Shown here: piece after piece, positions 21,822 to 29,364 of the stretch
Layout: each line of letters begins with the position of its first letter
Numbering within the stretch: the first letter of the stretch is position 1
DNA from: Bacteroidota bacterium
GTDB taxonomy: Bacteria > Bacteroidota > Bacteroidia > Bacteroidales > JAIFNL01
Reading direction: 5' to 3'
Length of the DNA: 34,369 nucleotides
Assembly: GCA_020047755.1 (NCBI GenBank)
Contig: JAIFNL010000066.1
Location: forward strand, 1-34,369
The notes under the pieces: model-generated
What the model was told of the DNA's origin: nothing
The model's input: only the letters and a program-made list of their open reading frames with translations
Database searches by the model: none
Translations under genes and position numbers: made by a program

Positions 21822-22853
21822 ATGAAAAAGATATTTTTCCTTTCCCTCACATTGGTATTTCTTTTTGCCTCGCAACTTGTAAAAGCACAAGGTTGCGAAA
21901 GTTCTTCTCCTTCTGAAGGCGAAGATGCTGGTGGTGTAAAAATATTTGGGTTTATTCAACCTCAATTTACTTACACACTTACCGACCCTGCTACAAACAC
22001 ATTCAGCTTCAAAAGAGCTCGAATAGGTGTAACTGGCGATATTCCTTACGATTTTTCGTATTATGTAGTAATGGAAACGAGTGCATTTGTAAGCCAAACT
22101 GGAAATCCTTATTTGCTCGATGCTTACGTTTCGTACAAACGTTTCAAATGGTTCAATGTATCGTTTGGTTCGTTCAAACAACCTTTCGGACAAGAAGTTA
22201 ATACTGCTTGCTCGGGTTTGCATACAATAGAGCGTTCGATAGTTTCTGACCAAATAGCTTCGCCACAACGCGACATGGGTATTATGTTTTTAGGTGGCGA
22301 CAACACCACAAAAGTAAAATACGCTTTTGCTATTATGAATGGCAGAGGTCTTGGAGTAAAAGACAACAACACTGCCAAAGATTTTATTGGTCGTTTGACT
22401 TTCAAACCACTTGAATTTTTACGCATTGGCGGTAGTTTCCGCTACGGTTTCCCTAATGTAAGCGATGTAGAACGTACATCTTTTGCCGGAGAATTAGAAA
22501 TTAACAAAAGTAATATTCTTCTTCAAGCCGAATATATTTATGACGAAGGCGACTATAACCGTGCTGCTGGCGGTGGCTGCGGTGCCGACCCACTTACACT
22601 TGGCGAAAAACGCGATGGAGCTTACGTTATGTTAGGCTACATGACTTCGTTTATGTTGCAACCTATCGTGAAATACGATTATTTTGATACTGACAAAGAT
22701 ATTGACAACAACAACATGAGTGTAATTACTGTTGGTGCAAACTATTTCTTCAACGACAATACCCGTTTGCAACTAAACTATCAATACAAAGCCGAACAAG
22801 GTGCGGAAGTTAAAAACGACGCAATAGGCTTACAACTACAAGTGAAATTTTAA
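21822..22853 (+). CDS. OprO/OprP-like outer-membrane porin
   Basis: A 343-residue exported beta-barrel protein. The signal peptide ends at about LVKAQ. The mature chain starts with a short Cys/Ser-rich segment (GCESSSPSEGEDAGG), then alternating strands such as VKIFGFIQPQFTYTL, FSFKRARIGVTGDI, WFNVSFGSFKQPFGQE and NYFFNDNTRLQLNYQY. It ends in LQLQVKF, with the terminal Phe typical of outer-membrane barrels. The pattern fits phosphate-selective porin O/P relatives, which pass small anions. Placed between rhodanese genes, it may admit a sulfur oxyanion or polysulfide; this is inference only. Antisense frames over it are shadows. Confidence 0.85.
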   Translation: MKKIFFLSLTLVFLFASQLVKAQGCESSSPSEGEDAGGVKIFGFIQPQFTYTLTDPATNTFSFKRARIGVTGDIPYDFSYYVVMETSAFVSQTGNPYLLDAYVSYKRFKWFNVSFGSFKQPFGQEVNTACSGLHTIERSIVSDQIASPQRDMGIMFLGGDNTTKVKYAFAIMNGRGLGVKDNNTAKDFIGRLTFKPLEFLRIGGSFRYGFPNVSDVERTSFAGELEINKSNILLQAEYIYDEGDYNRAAGGGCGADPLTLGEKRDGAYVMLGYMTSFMLQPIVKYDYFDTDKDIDNNNMSVITVGANYFFNDNTRLQLNYQYKAEQGAEVKNDAIGLQLQVKF

Positions 22854-22865
22854 TTGTTAATTGTG

Positions 22866-23104
22866 TTAAATTGTTAAATTGTTAAATTGTTAAATTGTTA
22901 AATTGTTTTTGAAGTCGTTCTTAAAGTCGATTTTAATCATTAGCTACGGCATTTATGCCGTAGTAAATTAACAAATGTGCATCTGGGCTTTAGCCCAAAC
23001 GTTTAGAGTAAGGGCTAAAGCCTAAATCTTCTTTCTTTTTTCTAAATTAACAATTTAACAATAGAACAATTTAACAATAGAACAATTTAACCATAGAACC
23101 ATAG
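22866..23104. repeat. Tandem arrays and hairpins between porin and sulfurtransferase
   Basis: 22866-22905 is five perfect units of TTAAATTG. 23049-23104 is a 16-bp unit, AACAATTTAACAATAG, in three copies (the third with one change) plus half a unit. The two arrays are partly complementary and could close a large stem. Between them are three small palindromes: CTACGGCATTTATGCCGTAG (about 22942), GGGCTTTAGCCC and AGGGCTAAAGCCT. The right array ends 12 bases before the sulfurtransferase start. Confidence 0.85.
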
Positions 23105-23116
23105 AAAAGATATAAA

Positions 23117-23965
23117 ATGAAAAAAATAGTATTTAGTATCAATTTATTTGTACTTTTCCTTTTGATAGGAAAAATAGCAACAGCTCAAGACGTAATCACA
23201 GTAACTGAGCTAAGCGAAAAAATGAAAGACAAAAACACAGTTGTAGTAGCCTGTGTAAAACCAGAAGATTATGCAAAAACTCACATCAAAGATGCCATTC
23301 ATATTCTTCACAAAGATTTGTACAAAACCAGTGGACCCGAAGGCATTTTGAAACCTTCTGCCGATATAGCTAAGCTATTAGGCTCGAAAGGTCTTAGCAA
23401 TACCAACCTTATTGTACTTTACGACGATGGCGAAGGTAAATATGCCGGACGTATGTATTGGATTTTGAAATATTTGGGTTGCAAAGATGTGAAAATTCTC
23501 GATGGACATATCAAAGCTTGGAAATCGGCACGCAAACCCGTAACAGCTACTGCCACAGTGGGCAAAAAAGTTACCTTTACTGCCACCCCTAACAGTGCTT
23601 TGTTAGCTACCATGAGCGATGTACAAGCAGGAAACGCTGTACTTGTAGATGCTCGCAGCGCAGCCGAATTTAACGGAACCGACGACAGCAAACTTGCTCG
23701 CAAAGGACACATTCCGGGTGCTATCAATTTTGAATTCAAACAAGTGCTTACCGATGGTAAACTAAAATCGAAAAGCGAATTAGAAGGTTTGTTCAAAAAA
23801 GCGGGCATGACCAAAGACAAAAACATCATTCTTTACTGCGAAACCAGCGTTAGAGCAGGTATTATTTTCTTTGCTCTTAGCGAATGTGGCTACACCAAAG
23901 TAAAAGTATATGATGGTGCTTTCAACGAATGGATTGCAACACCTGCTAATAAAGTAGATAAATAA
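23117..23965 (+). CDS. Exported two-domain sulfurtransferase (thiosulfate/3-mercaptopyruvate type)
   Basis: A 282-residue protein with a cleavable signal peptide (to about ATAQ, residue 24). It has the classic rhodanese layout. The N-terminal domain (about 25-140) has lost the cysteine: its loop reads YDDGEGKYAGR. The C-terminal domain (about 160-275) keeps Cys241 in YCETSVRAG. The blocks LVDARSAAEFNG and KGHIPGAINFEF are typical. Periplasmic sulfur transfer from thiosulfate or a similar donor is expected. It is the third rhodanese protein in 4 kb. The gap from the porin is filled by tandem repeats, and a terminator follows. Confidence 0.92.
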   Translation: MKKIVFSINLFVLFLLIGKIATAQDVITVTELSEKMKDKNTVVVACVKPEDYAKTHIKDAIHILHKDLYKTSGPEGILKPSADIAKLLGSKGLSNTNLIVLYDDGEGKYAGRMYWILKYLGCKDVKILDGHIKAWKSARKPVTATATVGKKVTFTATPNSALLATMSDVQAGNAVLVDARSAAEFNGTDDSKLARKGHIPGAINFEFKQVLTDGKLKSKSELEGLFKKAGMTKDKNIILYCETSVRAGIIFFALSECGYTKVKVYDGAFNEWIATPANKVDK

Positions 23966-24424
23966 ATTTAATTGATAATTGATAATTAAAAAAGAAATTG
24001 GCTTTCGTAGCTAATACCAAGGGGAAACCTTTCTTTTTCATCTTAAAAACCGTTTTTGCAGTAAATTGCAGAGGCGGTTTTTTTGTGATTAAAAAGTAGC
24101 CTGTTTGTGAATTGTTCTTTAGGTAAACATAGTAATGAACCAAAATTAATTGTATCTGTTGTTTTGCCAAATGCTTAAAAATAAATCTCATGCCTTATTG
24201 CTGTATTTTATATAAATTCAGTTAGTCATCTAAAGTACTAAATTTTAGTAAATTAATAATTGTCCACTTTTTATCCACCCTCATATTTATGGTTTGTATA
24301 TCTATTTTGATTAATTTTGCGTTTAATATTAACCTGCTTATCTGTTACCAAGTATAAGCAAAAATTGCAAGGCGTAATCCGAAAAGCCAAAAGAGTAGGA
24401 AAAAATGGAATAACACAAAAAAAC
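23966..24424. other. Intergenic region with terminator and candidate promoter
   Basis: Holds a short AATTGAT array (about 23970-23989), the terminator at 24045-24084 and, for the next gene, a TAATTTTG -7 element at 24312-24319. The nearest TTTG lies only 15 bases upstream, so the promoter is doubtful. No gene is seen. Confidence 0.45.
24045..24084 (+). terminator. Intrinsic terminator after the sulfurtransferase gene
   Basis: AAAAACCG (24045-24052) pairs with CGGTTTTT (24075-24082), with an inner TGCA/TGCA pairing and a T run after the stem. It probably ends the rhodanese/porin transcript. Confidence 0.75.
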
Positions 24425-24940
24425 ATGAAAAAATTTAGCTTTAAATTAGTATTAATGGTTTTAGCTCTTTCGATGGTATTTGTTTCGTGTAAAAAAGATG
24501 AAACGGAGTTAAGCAACGAGGCAACTTACGACGGCACAACGCTTACCTTGAAAAAAGGGTTTCATGAAAACCATGGCGGCTGGTATCAAACTATTTATTT
24601 TGCAGCCAAAGACATTACTTTCGACCAAAACGCATTTTCTTATTCCGAAGAAAGCGATGGGCTTGTTATTGATTTCTACCTTCCAATAGGAGCTTCTTTT
24701 GGTGGTACTTACCAATTGACCAACGAATTTGAAGTAGATAATACCGTGAGAAATGCAGAGATAAGAATAAATGGTGTATCGATTTACTCTACCGATGAAG
24801 ATACAGGAAGCGTAGTAATAACAAAAGATGGCGATATTTACGAAATAACTTGTTCTTTTACTATCGATGGTAAAAAATTGGAAGCCTACTACAAAGGAGA
24901 ATTAACTTATGCCAACTTATTCATGCCAGGCAAAAAATAA
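24425..24940 (+). CDS. Small Bacteroidota lipoprotein of unknown function
   Basis: A 171-residue lipoprotein (MKKFSFKLVLMVLALSMVFVSC, lipidated Cys22) with a beta-rich mature domain (THR/GLY-rich strands such as GTTLTLKKGFHENHGGWYQTIYF, then GDIYEITCSFTIDGKKLEAYYKGELTYAN). I do not recognise the family. The pattern 'TLxxGxxxxxG.....IxF' followed by a terminal 'ITCSFTIDGK.LEAYYKGEL' is common in secreted Bacteroidota proteins that may bind ligands. The frame is open from 24317, but the lipobox sets the start at 24425. It lies downstream of a terminator, so it is probably its own unit, convergent with the cytochrome operon. Confidence 0.75.
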   Translation: MKKFSFKLVLMVLALSMVFVSCKKDETELSNEATYDGTTLTLKKGFHENHGGWYQTIYFAAKDITFDQNAFSYSEESDGLVIDFYLPIGASFGGTYQLTNEFEVDNTVRNAEIRINGVSIYSTDEDTGSVVITKDGDIYEITCSFTIDGKKLEAYYKGELTYANLFMPGKK

Positions 24941-24976
24941 ATAGTGCCGTAATAATCGAAAACCTTCTAAAAATAA

Positions 24977-25058
24977 TTGATAGCGTAACTTGATAGTAAC
25001 TGAAATTCTAAGAAAAGCAAAATTACGCAATTTCCCCCAAATTCTAATAACAAATTGT
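24977..25058. repeat. Dispersed repeat family Q, copy C (inverted)
   Basis: Reads TTGATAGCGTAACTTGATAG, then GAAATTCTAAGAAAAGCAAA, then ATTACGCAATTTCCCCCAAA and TTCTAATAACAA. It is the reverse complement of copies A and B with very few changes. Confidence 0.85.
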
Positions 25059-25245
25059 ACAATTGTTATTTTATCGTGGAGAACTGGAAAATTTATAATT
25101 TTAGCTAACTTTTTTTTAAAAATCACCATTTTTTTACGCTATCAAATATTAAAGAGCTAATCGAGTAAGGAAGTAATCTAGAAACAGTCTTTGGGAATGA
25201 TAGTATTTTTTTGCAATTAAAGTTTAACTGTGAATGTAGGATTAA

Positions 25246-25276
25246 TTGATACGATGACATGGAGTCATCGTATCAA
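25246..25276. repeat. 31-bp hairpin R, copy 2
   Basis: TTGATACGATGAC and GTCATCGTATCAA form a perfect 13-bp stem around ATGGA. It differs from copy 1 only in the centre. It lies 14 bases past the stop codon of the cytochrome gene and could act as that operon's 3' stem. Confidence 0.85.
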
Positions 25277-25290
25277 TAATTATGTTATTG

Positions 25291-26160
25291 TTATACATTT
25301 TTTTTAGCAAGTCTTGCTATTTTTAATATTTGTAAAACAATGTAGATAATAACTACCCAAACGCTTCCTGCTATACCAATGTATAGCAACATTATCCACC
25401 AAGGCGCATTTGCGCTGGTTCCCCAGATGCTTGCTTGAGCCGTTAGGTCGTGATGTTTTGAAGGCGTAGCCCAGTCTATTTCTATTTTTTCTTCTTGTTT
25501 AAATCGTTTGGCAACAACTATAATGGTTGCTTTTCCGAGCGAGTCGCCAGGTAAATCTTCGGGAAGGTTTACGCTAAATGCACCCGTAGCATTGGTTTTG
25601 CCTTTTCCAATAGTCAAGTTACCAAAGATTCGTTTGATAGAGATTTCGATGTCGGCACCCACTAGTTTTACTTCTTTTCCGGTAGCATCTTTGGTAGTAA
25701 TGCTTGCCGAAATACTTTTATCGTCGGGATTGGCTACGATAGAAAGTTTTGCGTTTTTATCCACGGTAGCATCTGTTTTGTCGCCAGCACGCAGGTAAGC
25801 AATCACTGCCCAACGCTCGTCGTCGGAAAGAACAGCTTTAAAACTAGGCATTGCTCCTTTGCCAGTAGTCATTTTGTAAAAAATCTCGCCATCGGTATTG
25901 GCTGTTTTGAAGGCAGCAGAGCCTAAGTCGGTGGGTGGGGGAACTAAAGGCATAAAATTAGCCGCTCCCACATCGCCGTGGCACGATTTGCAATTCTTTT
26001 GATATACTTCAAAACCTTTTTCGGAGTTTGCCGCGTTAAGTTCCAAAGGGTTTGTTTTGCTCTTTTCGCCATCGGGAATTTCCCACGCTTGCGCCTGTAC
26101 AAATGTAGCAAACATCAATAACAAAACACTCAGGCTTATTGTATTTTTTATATGTTTCAT
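25291..26160 (-). CDS. Membrane-anchored mono-heme cytochrome c
   Basis: A 289-residue exported protein. The signal peptide ends at about VQAQA. A class I cytochrome c domain (about 45-130) binds heme through Cys57-Lys-Ser-Cys60-His61, with Met104 (GKGAMPSF) the likely sixth ligand. It is followed by a beta-sandwich like a carboxypeptidase-regulatory domain (about 135-230: ADIEISIKRIFGNLTIGKGKTNATGAFSVNLP) and a single C-terminal transmembrane helix (about 258-282). The heme domain thus faces the periplasm on an inner-membrane anchor. It is the last gene of the Fe-S/NrfD operon, 96 bases after NrfD, and probably passes electrons to or from that complex. The gap holds a 7-bp tandem array. Confidence 0.88.
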   Translation of the reverse strand: MKHIKNTISLSVLLLMFATFVQAQAWEIPDGEKSKTNPLELNAANSEKGFEVYQKNCKSCHGDVGAANFMPLVPPPTDLGSAAFKTANTDGEIFYKMTTGKGAMPSFKAVLSDDERWAVIAYLRAGDKTDATVDKNAKLSIVANPDDKSISASITTKDATGKEVKLVGADIEISIKRIFGNLTIGKGKTNATGAFSVNLPEDLPGDSLGKATIIVVAKRFKQEEKIEIDWATPSKHHDLTAQASIWGTSANAPWWIMLLYIGIAGSVWVVIIYIVLQILKIARLAKKNV

Positions 26161-26199
26161 TCTAAAAATATATTAAAATTTCGTTTTTAATTGTTAATT

Positions 26200-26241
26200 A
26201 TCAATTATCAATTATCAATTATCAATTATCAATTATCAATT
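26200..26241. repeat. Tandem array of ATCAATT
   Basis: Six perfect 7-bp units, followed by CCTAATT-type units to about 26264. It fills the gap between the NrfD and cytochrome c genes. The same heptamer in inverted form builds the stems at 1141-1230 and 23970-23989. Confidence 0.9.
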
Positions 26242-26256
26242 CCTAATTTCTAATTC

Positions 26257-27618
26257 CTAATTATTTTTATAAGCTTCTTCAAGTTCTTCTTCTCTTACAC
26301 CTTTTTCGAGGGCAATTTCCCATACTGGCATAATAGGAATAACTTTAGCTAAAATGGTGAGAATAAGCAAGGCAATAGAAATAGCTCCCATAGTAATAGC
26401 CCATTCAAAACCATTAGGCCAATACACCATAAAATGTTCGGGAACATTTTGCACAGGCAAAAATGGGTGCTCTAAGGTAGGAGCAACAATGATGAAGCGT
26501 TTCAAAAAAGCACCAATTACCACAAAAACTCCAATGATAAGCATAGGAAATGGTTTGCGCATTTTTTTGAACAACAACAAAACGATAGGCAAGATAAGTC
26601 CGAATATTTGAACAAACCAGAACAATAAAGCATATTTGCCCACAAAAAGCATTTCTAAGTGATGACCATCGGCGGTTTTCATTTTGTAACCTGGCACAAG
26701 AAACTCGTTGAGGTTGAAATACAAATAAAGTAAACTAGTCAAAACCAAAAGTTTACCAACCAAGTCGAAATGTTTTTCGGTAATGTATTCTTTCAAATTG
26801 TATGAGTTTCTAAACACAAACAAGGCAATAGCCATTGCGCCTACACCTGCCGGAAAAGCACCTGCCACAAAGTAAGGACCAAAAATAGTAGAATCCCAAC
26901 CCACACGCAAAGTCATAGCAAAAAGCCAAGAGGTAACTGTGTGAATACCAAATGCAACAGGGATAATTAAAATAGAAAGCGTGCGCATCGATTTGTAAAT
27001 GATTTTCTTTTGCTCTGGCAAACCAGCGAAGCCAAGCGATAAGATTTTATAAATCATTACTTGCCATTTTGGGGCATCTTTGAAGCGGTTGCGCATAATT
27101 GCCATATCGGGAATGAGTGGCAAAATAAGCAACAACAAACTGATAACTATGTAAGTAGTAATAACGGTAATGTCCCAAACAATGGGCGACTGAATGCGTC
27201 CGTGTAGGAAAACATTCAAAAGCCTGTCGGGGCGACCCATATCGAAAACGATAATAGCACCCGCCATCATCACAAACGCAATGGCAATAAGTTCGGCAAT
27301 GCGTGTAATTGGGGTAATTCCAGGAATTTTGAGCAGTCCAAGTACTGCACTAATCAACATTCCTACCAAGCTAACAGCTACAAAAAACACAAAGGTAGAA
27401 ATGTACAATCCCCAAGAAACGATGTCGCGCATGGCGGTAACTCCCAAGCCATCGCGCAATTGAATAAAGTATGCCATTGCGGCGGTAATCAACACAGTAG
27501 CAAGAACTACTATCCATGCTGTAAACCCATAATGCTTAGATAATGGCGCAAATAAATCCGTTTGAATTTTTTCAAAGAGTTGTTTCGACTCCTCTTTTGG
27601 TAATGCTTCGTGATTCAT
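26257..27618 (-). CDS. NrfD/PsrC-family quinone-interacting membrane protein
   Basis: A 453-residue integral membrane protein with about ten transmembrane helices, belonging to the polysulfide reductase C / NrfD family, which exchanges electrons between the quinone pool and a periplasmic Fe-S subunit. Family landmarks include FDMGRPDRLLNVFLHG (about 125-140), GIHTVTSWLFAMTLRVGWDSTIFGPYFVAGAFPAG and, near the end, LKRFIIVAPTLEHPFLPVQNVPEHFMVYWPNGFEWAITMG. The length suggests the ten-helix subtype found in complexes such as ActC or DsrP, rather than the eight-helix one. The partner Fe-S subunit is encoded 92 bases upstream. No large molybdopterin subunit follows or precedes, which is atypical for polysulfide reductases. 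Confidence 0.9.
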   Translation of the reverse strand: MNHEALPKEESKQLFEKIQTDLFAPLSKHYGFTAWIVVLATVLITAAMAYFIQLRDGLGVTAMRDIVSWGLYISTFVFFVAVSLVGMLISAVLGLLKIPGITPITRIAELIAIAFVMMAGAIIVFDMGRPDRLLNVFLHGRIQSPIVWDITVITTYIVISLLLLILPLIPDMAIMRNRFKDAPKWQVMIYKILSLGFAGLPEQKKIIYKSMRTLSILIIPVAFGIHTVTSWLFAMTLRVGWDSTIFGPYFVAGAFPAGVGAMAIALFVFRNSYNLKEYITEKHFDLVGKLLVLTSLLYLYFNLNEFLVPGYKMKTADGHHLEMLFVGKYALLFWFVQIFGLILPIVLLLFKKMRKPFPMLIIGVFVVIGAFLKRFIIVAPTLEHPFLPVQNVPEHFMVYWPNGFEWAITMGAISIALLILTILAKVIPIMPVWEIALEKGVREEELEEAYKNN

Positions 27619-27710
27619 TTTATATTGTTTTTATAAATTGGTATTAATTTTATCTGTTTAAATTATAAAAAAACACTGCTAAAAACAGGTTTGTTAATTT
27701 TTTAGCGCAA

Positions 27711-28643
27711 CTAAACGTGCTCGTTGTTGTCTAAAGTTGTTTTGCCATTCAAATTGAATTCAAACAAACGGTCTTTTGCAGGCAAGTAGTAAACGCTAGG
27801 TTTTGTACCCAATTCAGGGAGCAAGGTATATCCGGCGTTGTTTTTGATTAACTCGCTAAAACGTACAGTTTCTTTGGTAGTTCCGTTGGTAACAGCATCT
27901 TCGTTCATGTCGCCAAACCAGTACACACCGTTAGGGCAAGCACTTGCGCAGTAGGGCATTTTTTCGTCGCGCAATTGGTCGGCACTAAACAAACATTTAG
28001 AAACGGTACCACGTTTTTGAGGCACGTTGAGTTCTACATCATACTCTCTGTCATCGGCAGCCACTTTGGGCTCTGACCAGTTGAAAATACGAGCCGAGTA
28101 GGGGCAAGCTGCAATGCAAAAGCGGCAACCAATGCAACGCTCATTGTCGATAAGCACAATTCCGTCGCTGCGTTTGAAGGTAGCATCTACTGGGCATACT
28201 TTGGTGCAAGGCGGGTTGTCGCAATGCTGGCAAGGCTTTGGCATAAAGAAAGGAGCTGTTTTTTCAGCATCTTGCATAGCCAATACGTTGATGTGGTGCT
28301 GTTCGGGTTTAAGTTCGTGTGCGCTTTGGCAAGCTGCCATGCACATACGAGCGTTTCGGCATTTAGAAAGGTCAATAACCATAGTCCATTTACGACCGGC
28401 GATTCCTTTCCTGCCTCTTTTTTGCAAATCTTGTTCTGTTTTTTTGCCAAATTCTTTTAAATGCGAAGTGTCCACTTCCATTATTTTACCATCGGCGGTA
28501 AGTACCTTGGCAAGTTTTCCGGTTTCAGCTTTTACGCCATCAATGGTAGAGAATAAACCCACTCCGGCAAGTGAACCGGCACCAAATGCCAATCCGGCTT
28601 TTAAGAAATCTCTTCTGGTTTTTTTGTTTTTCTTATCTTCCAT
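27711..28643 (-). CDS. Tat-exported ferredoxin-type Fe-S subunit (PsrB/DsrO-like) with altered cysteine motifs
   Basis: A 310-residue periplasmic electron-transfer subunit. The twin-arginine signal KKTRRDFLKAG is at residues 7-17. Four cysteine motifs follow. II (Cys138, 141, 146, 150) and III (Cys170, 173, 176, 180) are complete. Motif I reads CRNARMCMAAC: Cys95, Cys101 and Cys105 with Ala98 where the second cysteine is usual. Motif IV has Cys217, Cys232 and Cys236 with Ser220 in the corresponding place. In this fold motifs I and IV share two clusters, so the paired losses affect exactly those two, leaving perhaps 3Fe-4S clusters or none. It should link the NrfD protein to a periplasmic partner. 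It is first in a three-gene operon with nrfD and cytochrome c. Confidence 0.9.
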   Translation of the reverse strand: MEDKKNKKTRRDFLKAGLAFGAGSLAGVGLFSTIDGVKAETGKLAKVLTADGKIMEVDTSHLKEFGKKTEQDLQKRGRKGIAGRKWTMVIDLSKCRNARMCMAACQSAHELKPEQHHINVLAMQDAEKTAPFFMPKPCQHCDNPPCTKVCPVDATFKRSDGIVLIDNERCIGCRFCIAACPYSARIFNWSEPKVAADDREYDVELNVPQKRGTVSKCLFSADQLRDEKMPYCASACPNGVYWFGDMNEDAVTNGTTKETVRFSELIKNNAGYTLLPELGTKPSVYYLPAKDRLFEFNLNGKTTLDNNEHV

Positions 28644-29364
28644 AAATAAAATGTAACTGTTTGTATATTATAGTTTTCTGTTTTATAATTCAATTTGTAT
28701 GGTTGCTCTTCATTTTAATAATCGTTTTCAGAACCCCTAAATTATAATTGAAGGTTCTAAATAGTTTAGACTTGGTATCTATATGTTGAAATTTAAAGAA
28801 CTAATGCCAAAATTATATAAAAAAAGATAAAAAGTTCTTAAACTTATTATTAGAATGATTCTAAATTACATTTAATTGAAAATCAATACAAAAACAAACC
28901 TAGCGTTTTCATTTTTCATTTAGAGCAAGCCTATAAAAGGTTTCAATTGCAATAAAAATAGTTACAAGTAAGCACCTAAAAATGGAAAAACAACAAAACA
29001 AATCAAAATTTAAGCAATAAAATACTAGAAGAAACCGAAAAAAAGCAAGTTCGTTTTTAATGTGTTAATTGTTGAATATCAATTAATTTTCAATAAAAAA
29101 AAAGATTTTGAGGTTAAAAATTTTTTTATTGATTAGCTATATTTATATTTGTAGTTTAAAGTAAAGTAGTTCGTTATTTGAGATAAATAAACTTTTCCAT
29201 TTTAAAGATTAAGATGTATTTGCTTGATAATAAATTATTTTACCTTCAAAACATAGCGTATTTTAATATTTCAGATGAAATAGAAAAATTTACAAAACAA
29301 AACAAAAACAAACAATGATTCATTGAAATTTCATTGAAATTTAACTTTTAAAAATAAACGATTT
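28644..29364. other. Divergent AT-rich intergenic region
   Basis: 721 bases between the Fe-S operon and the lipoprotein gene, with no ORF and no strong repeat. On the plus strand TATATTTG at 29144-29151 is a good -7 element but has no clear TTTG at the right distance. On the minus strand TAATTTTG (28815-28808) is a possible -7 for the Fe-S operon, again with a poor -33. Near 29325-29340 there is a short direct repeat, CATTGAAATTT. I saw no copy of the 38-bp palindrome here. Confidence 0.45.

Larger units (their letters stand above)
24941..25290. other. Convergent intergenic region with repeats Q and R
   Basis: 350 bases between convergent genes. It contains repeat Q copy C (24977-25058), an ACGCTATCAAATATT fragment at 25135-25149 that repeats one end of Q, and hairpin R copy 2 (25246-25276). 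The order and orientation mirror the region 18870-19018. No gene is seen. Confidence 0.6.

Noticed and set aside
21771-22268. 165-residue minus-strand frame over the porin
   Set aside because: Antisense shadow of a clear porin gene, with no domain features.
24317-24424. Upstream start for the small lipoprotein
   Set aside because: It would bury the lipoprotein signal peptide 36 residues inside the chain.
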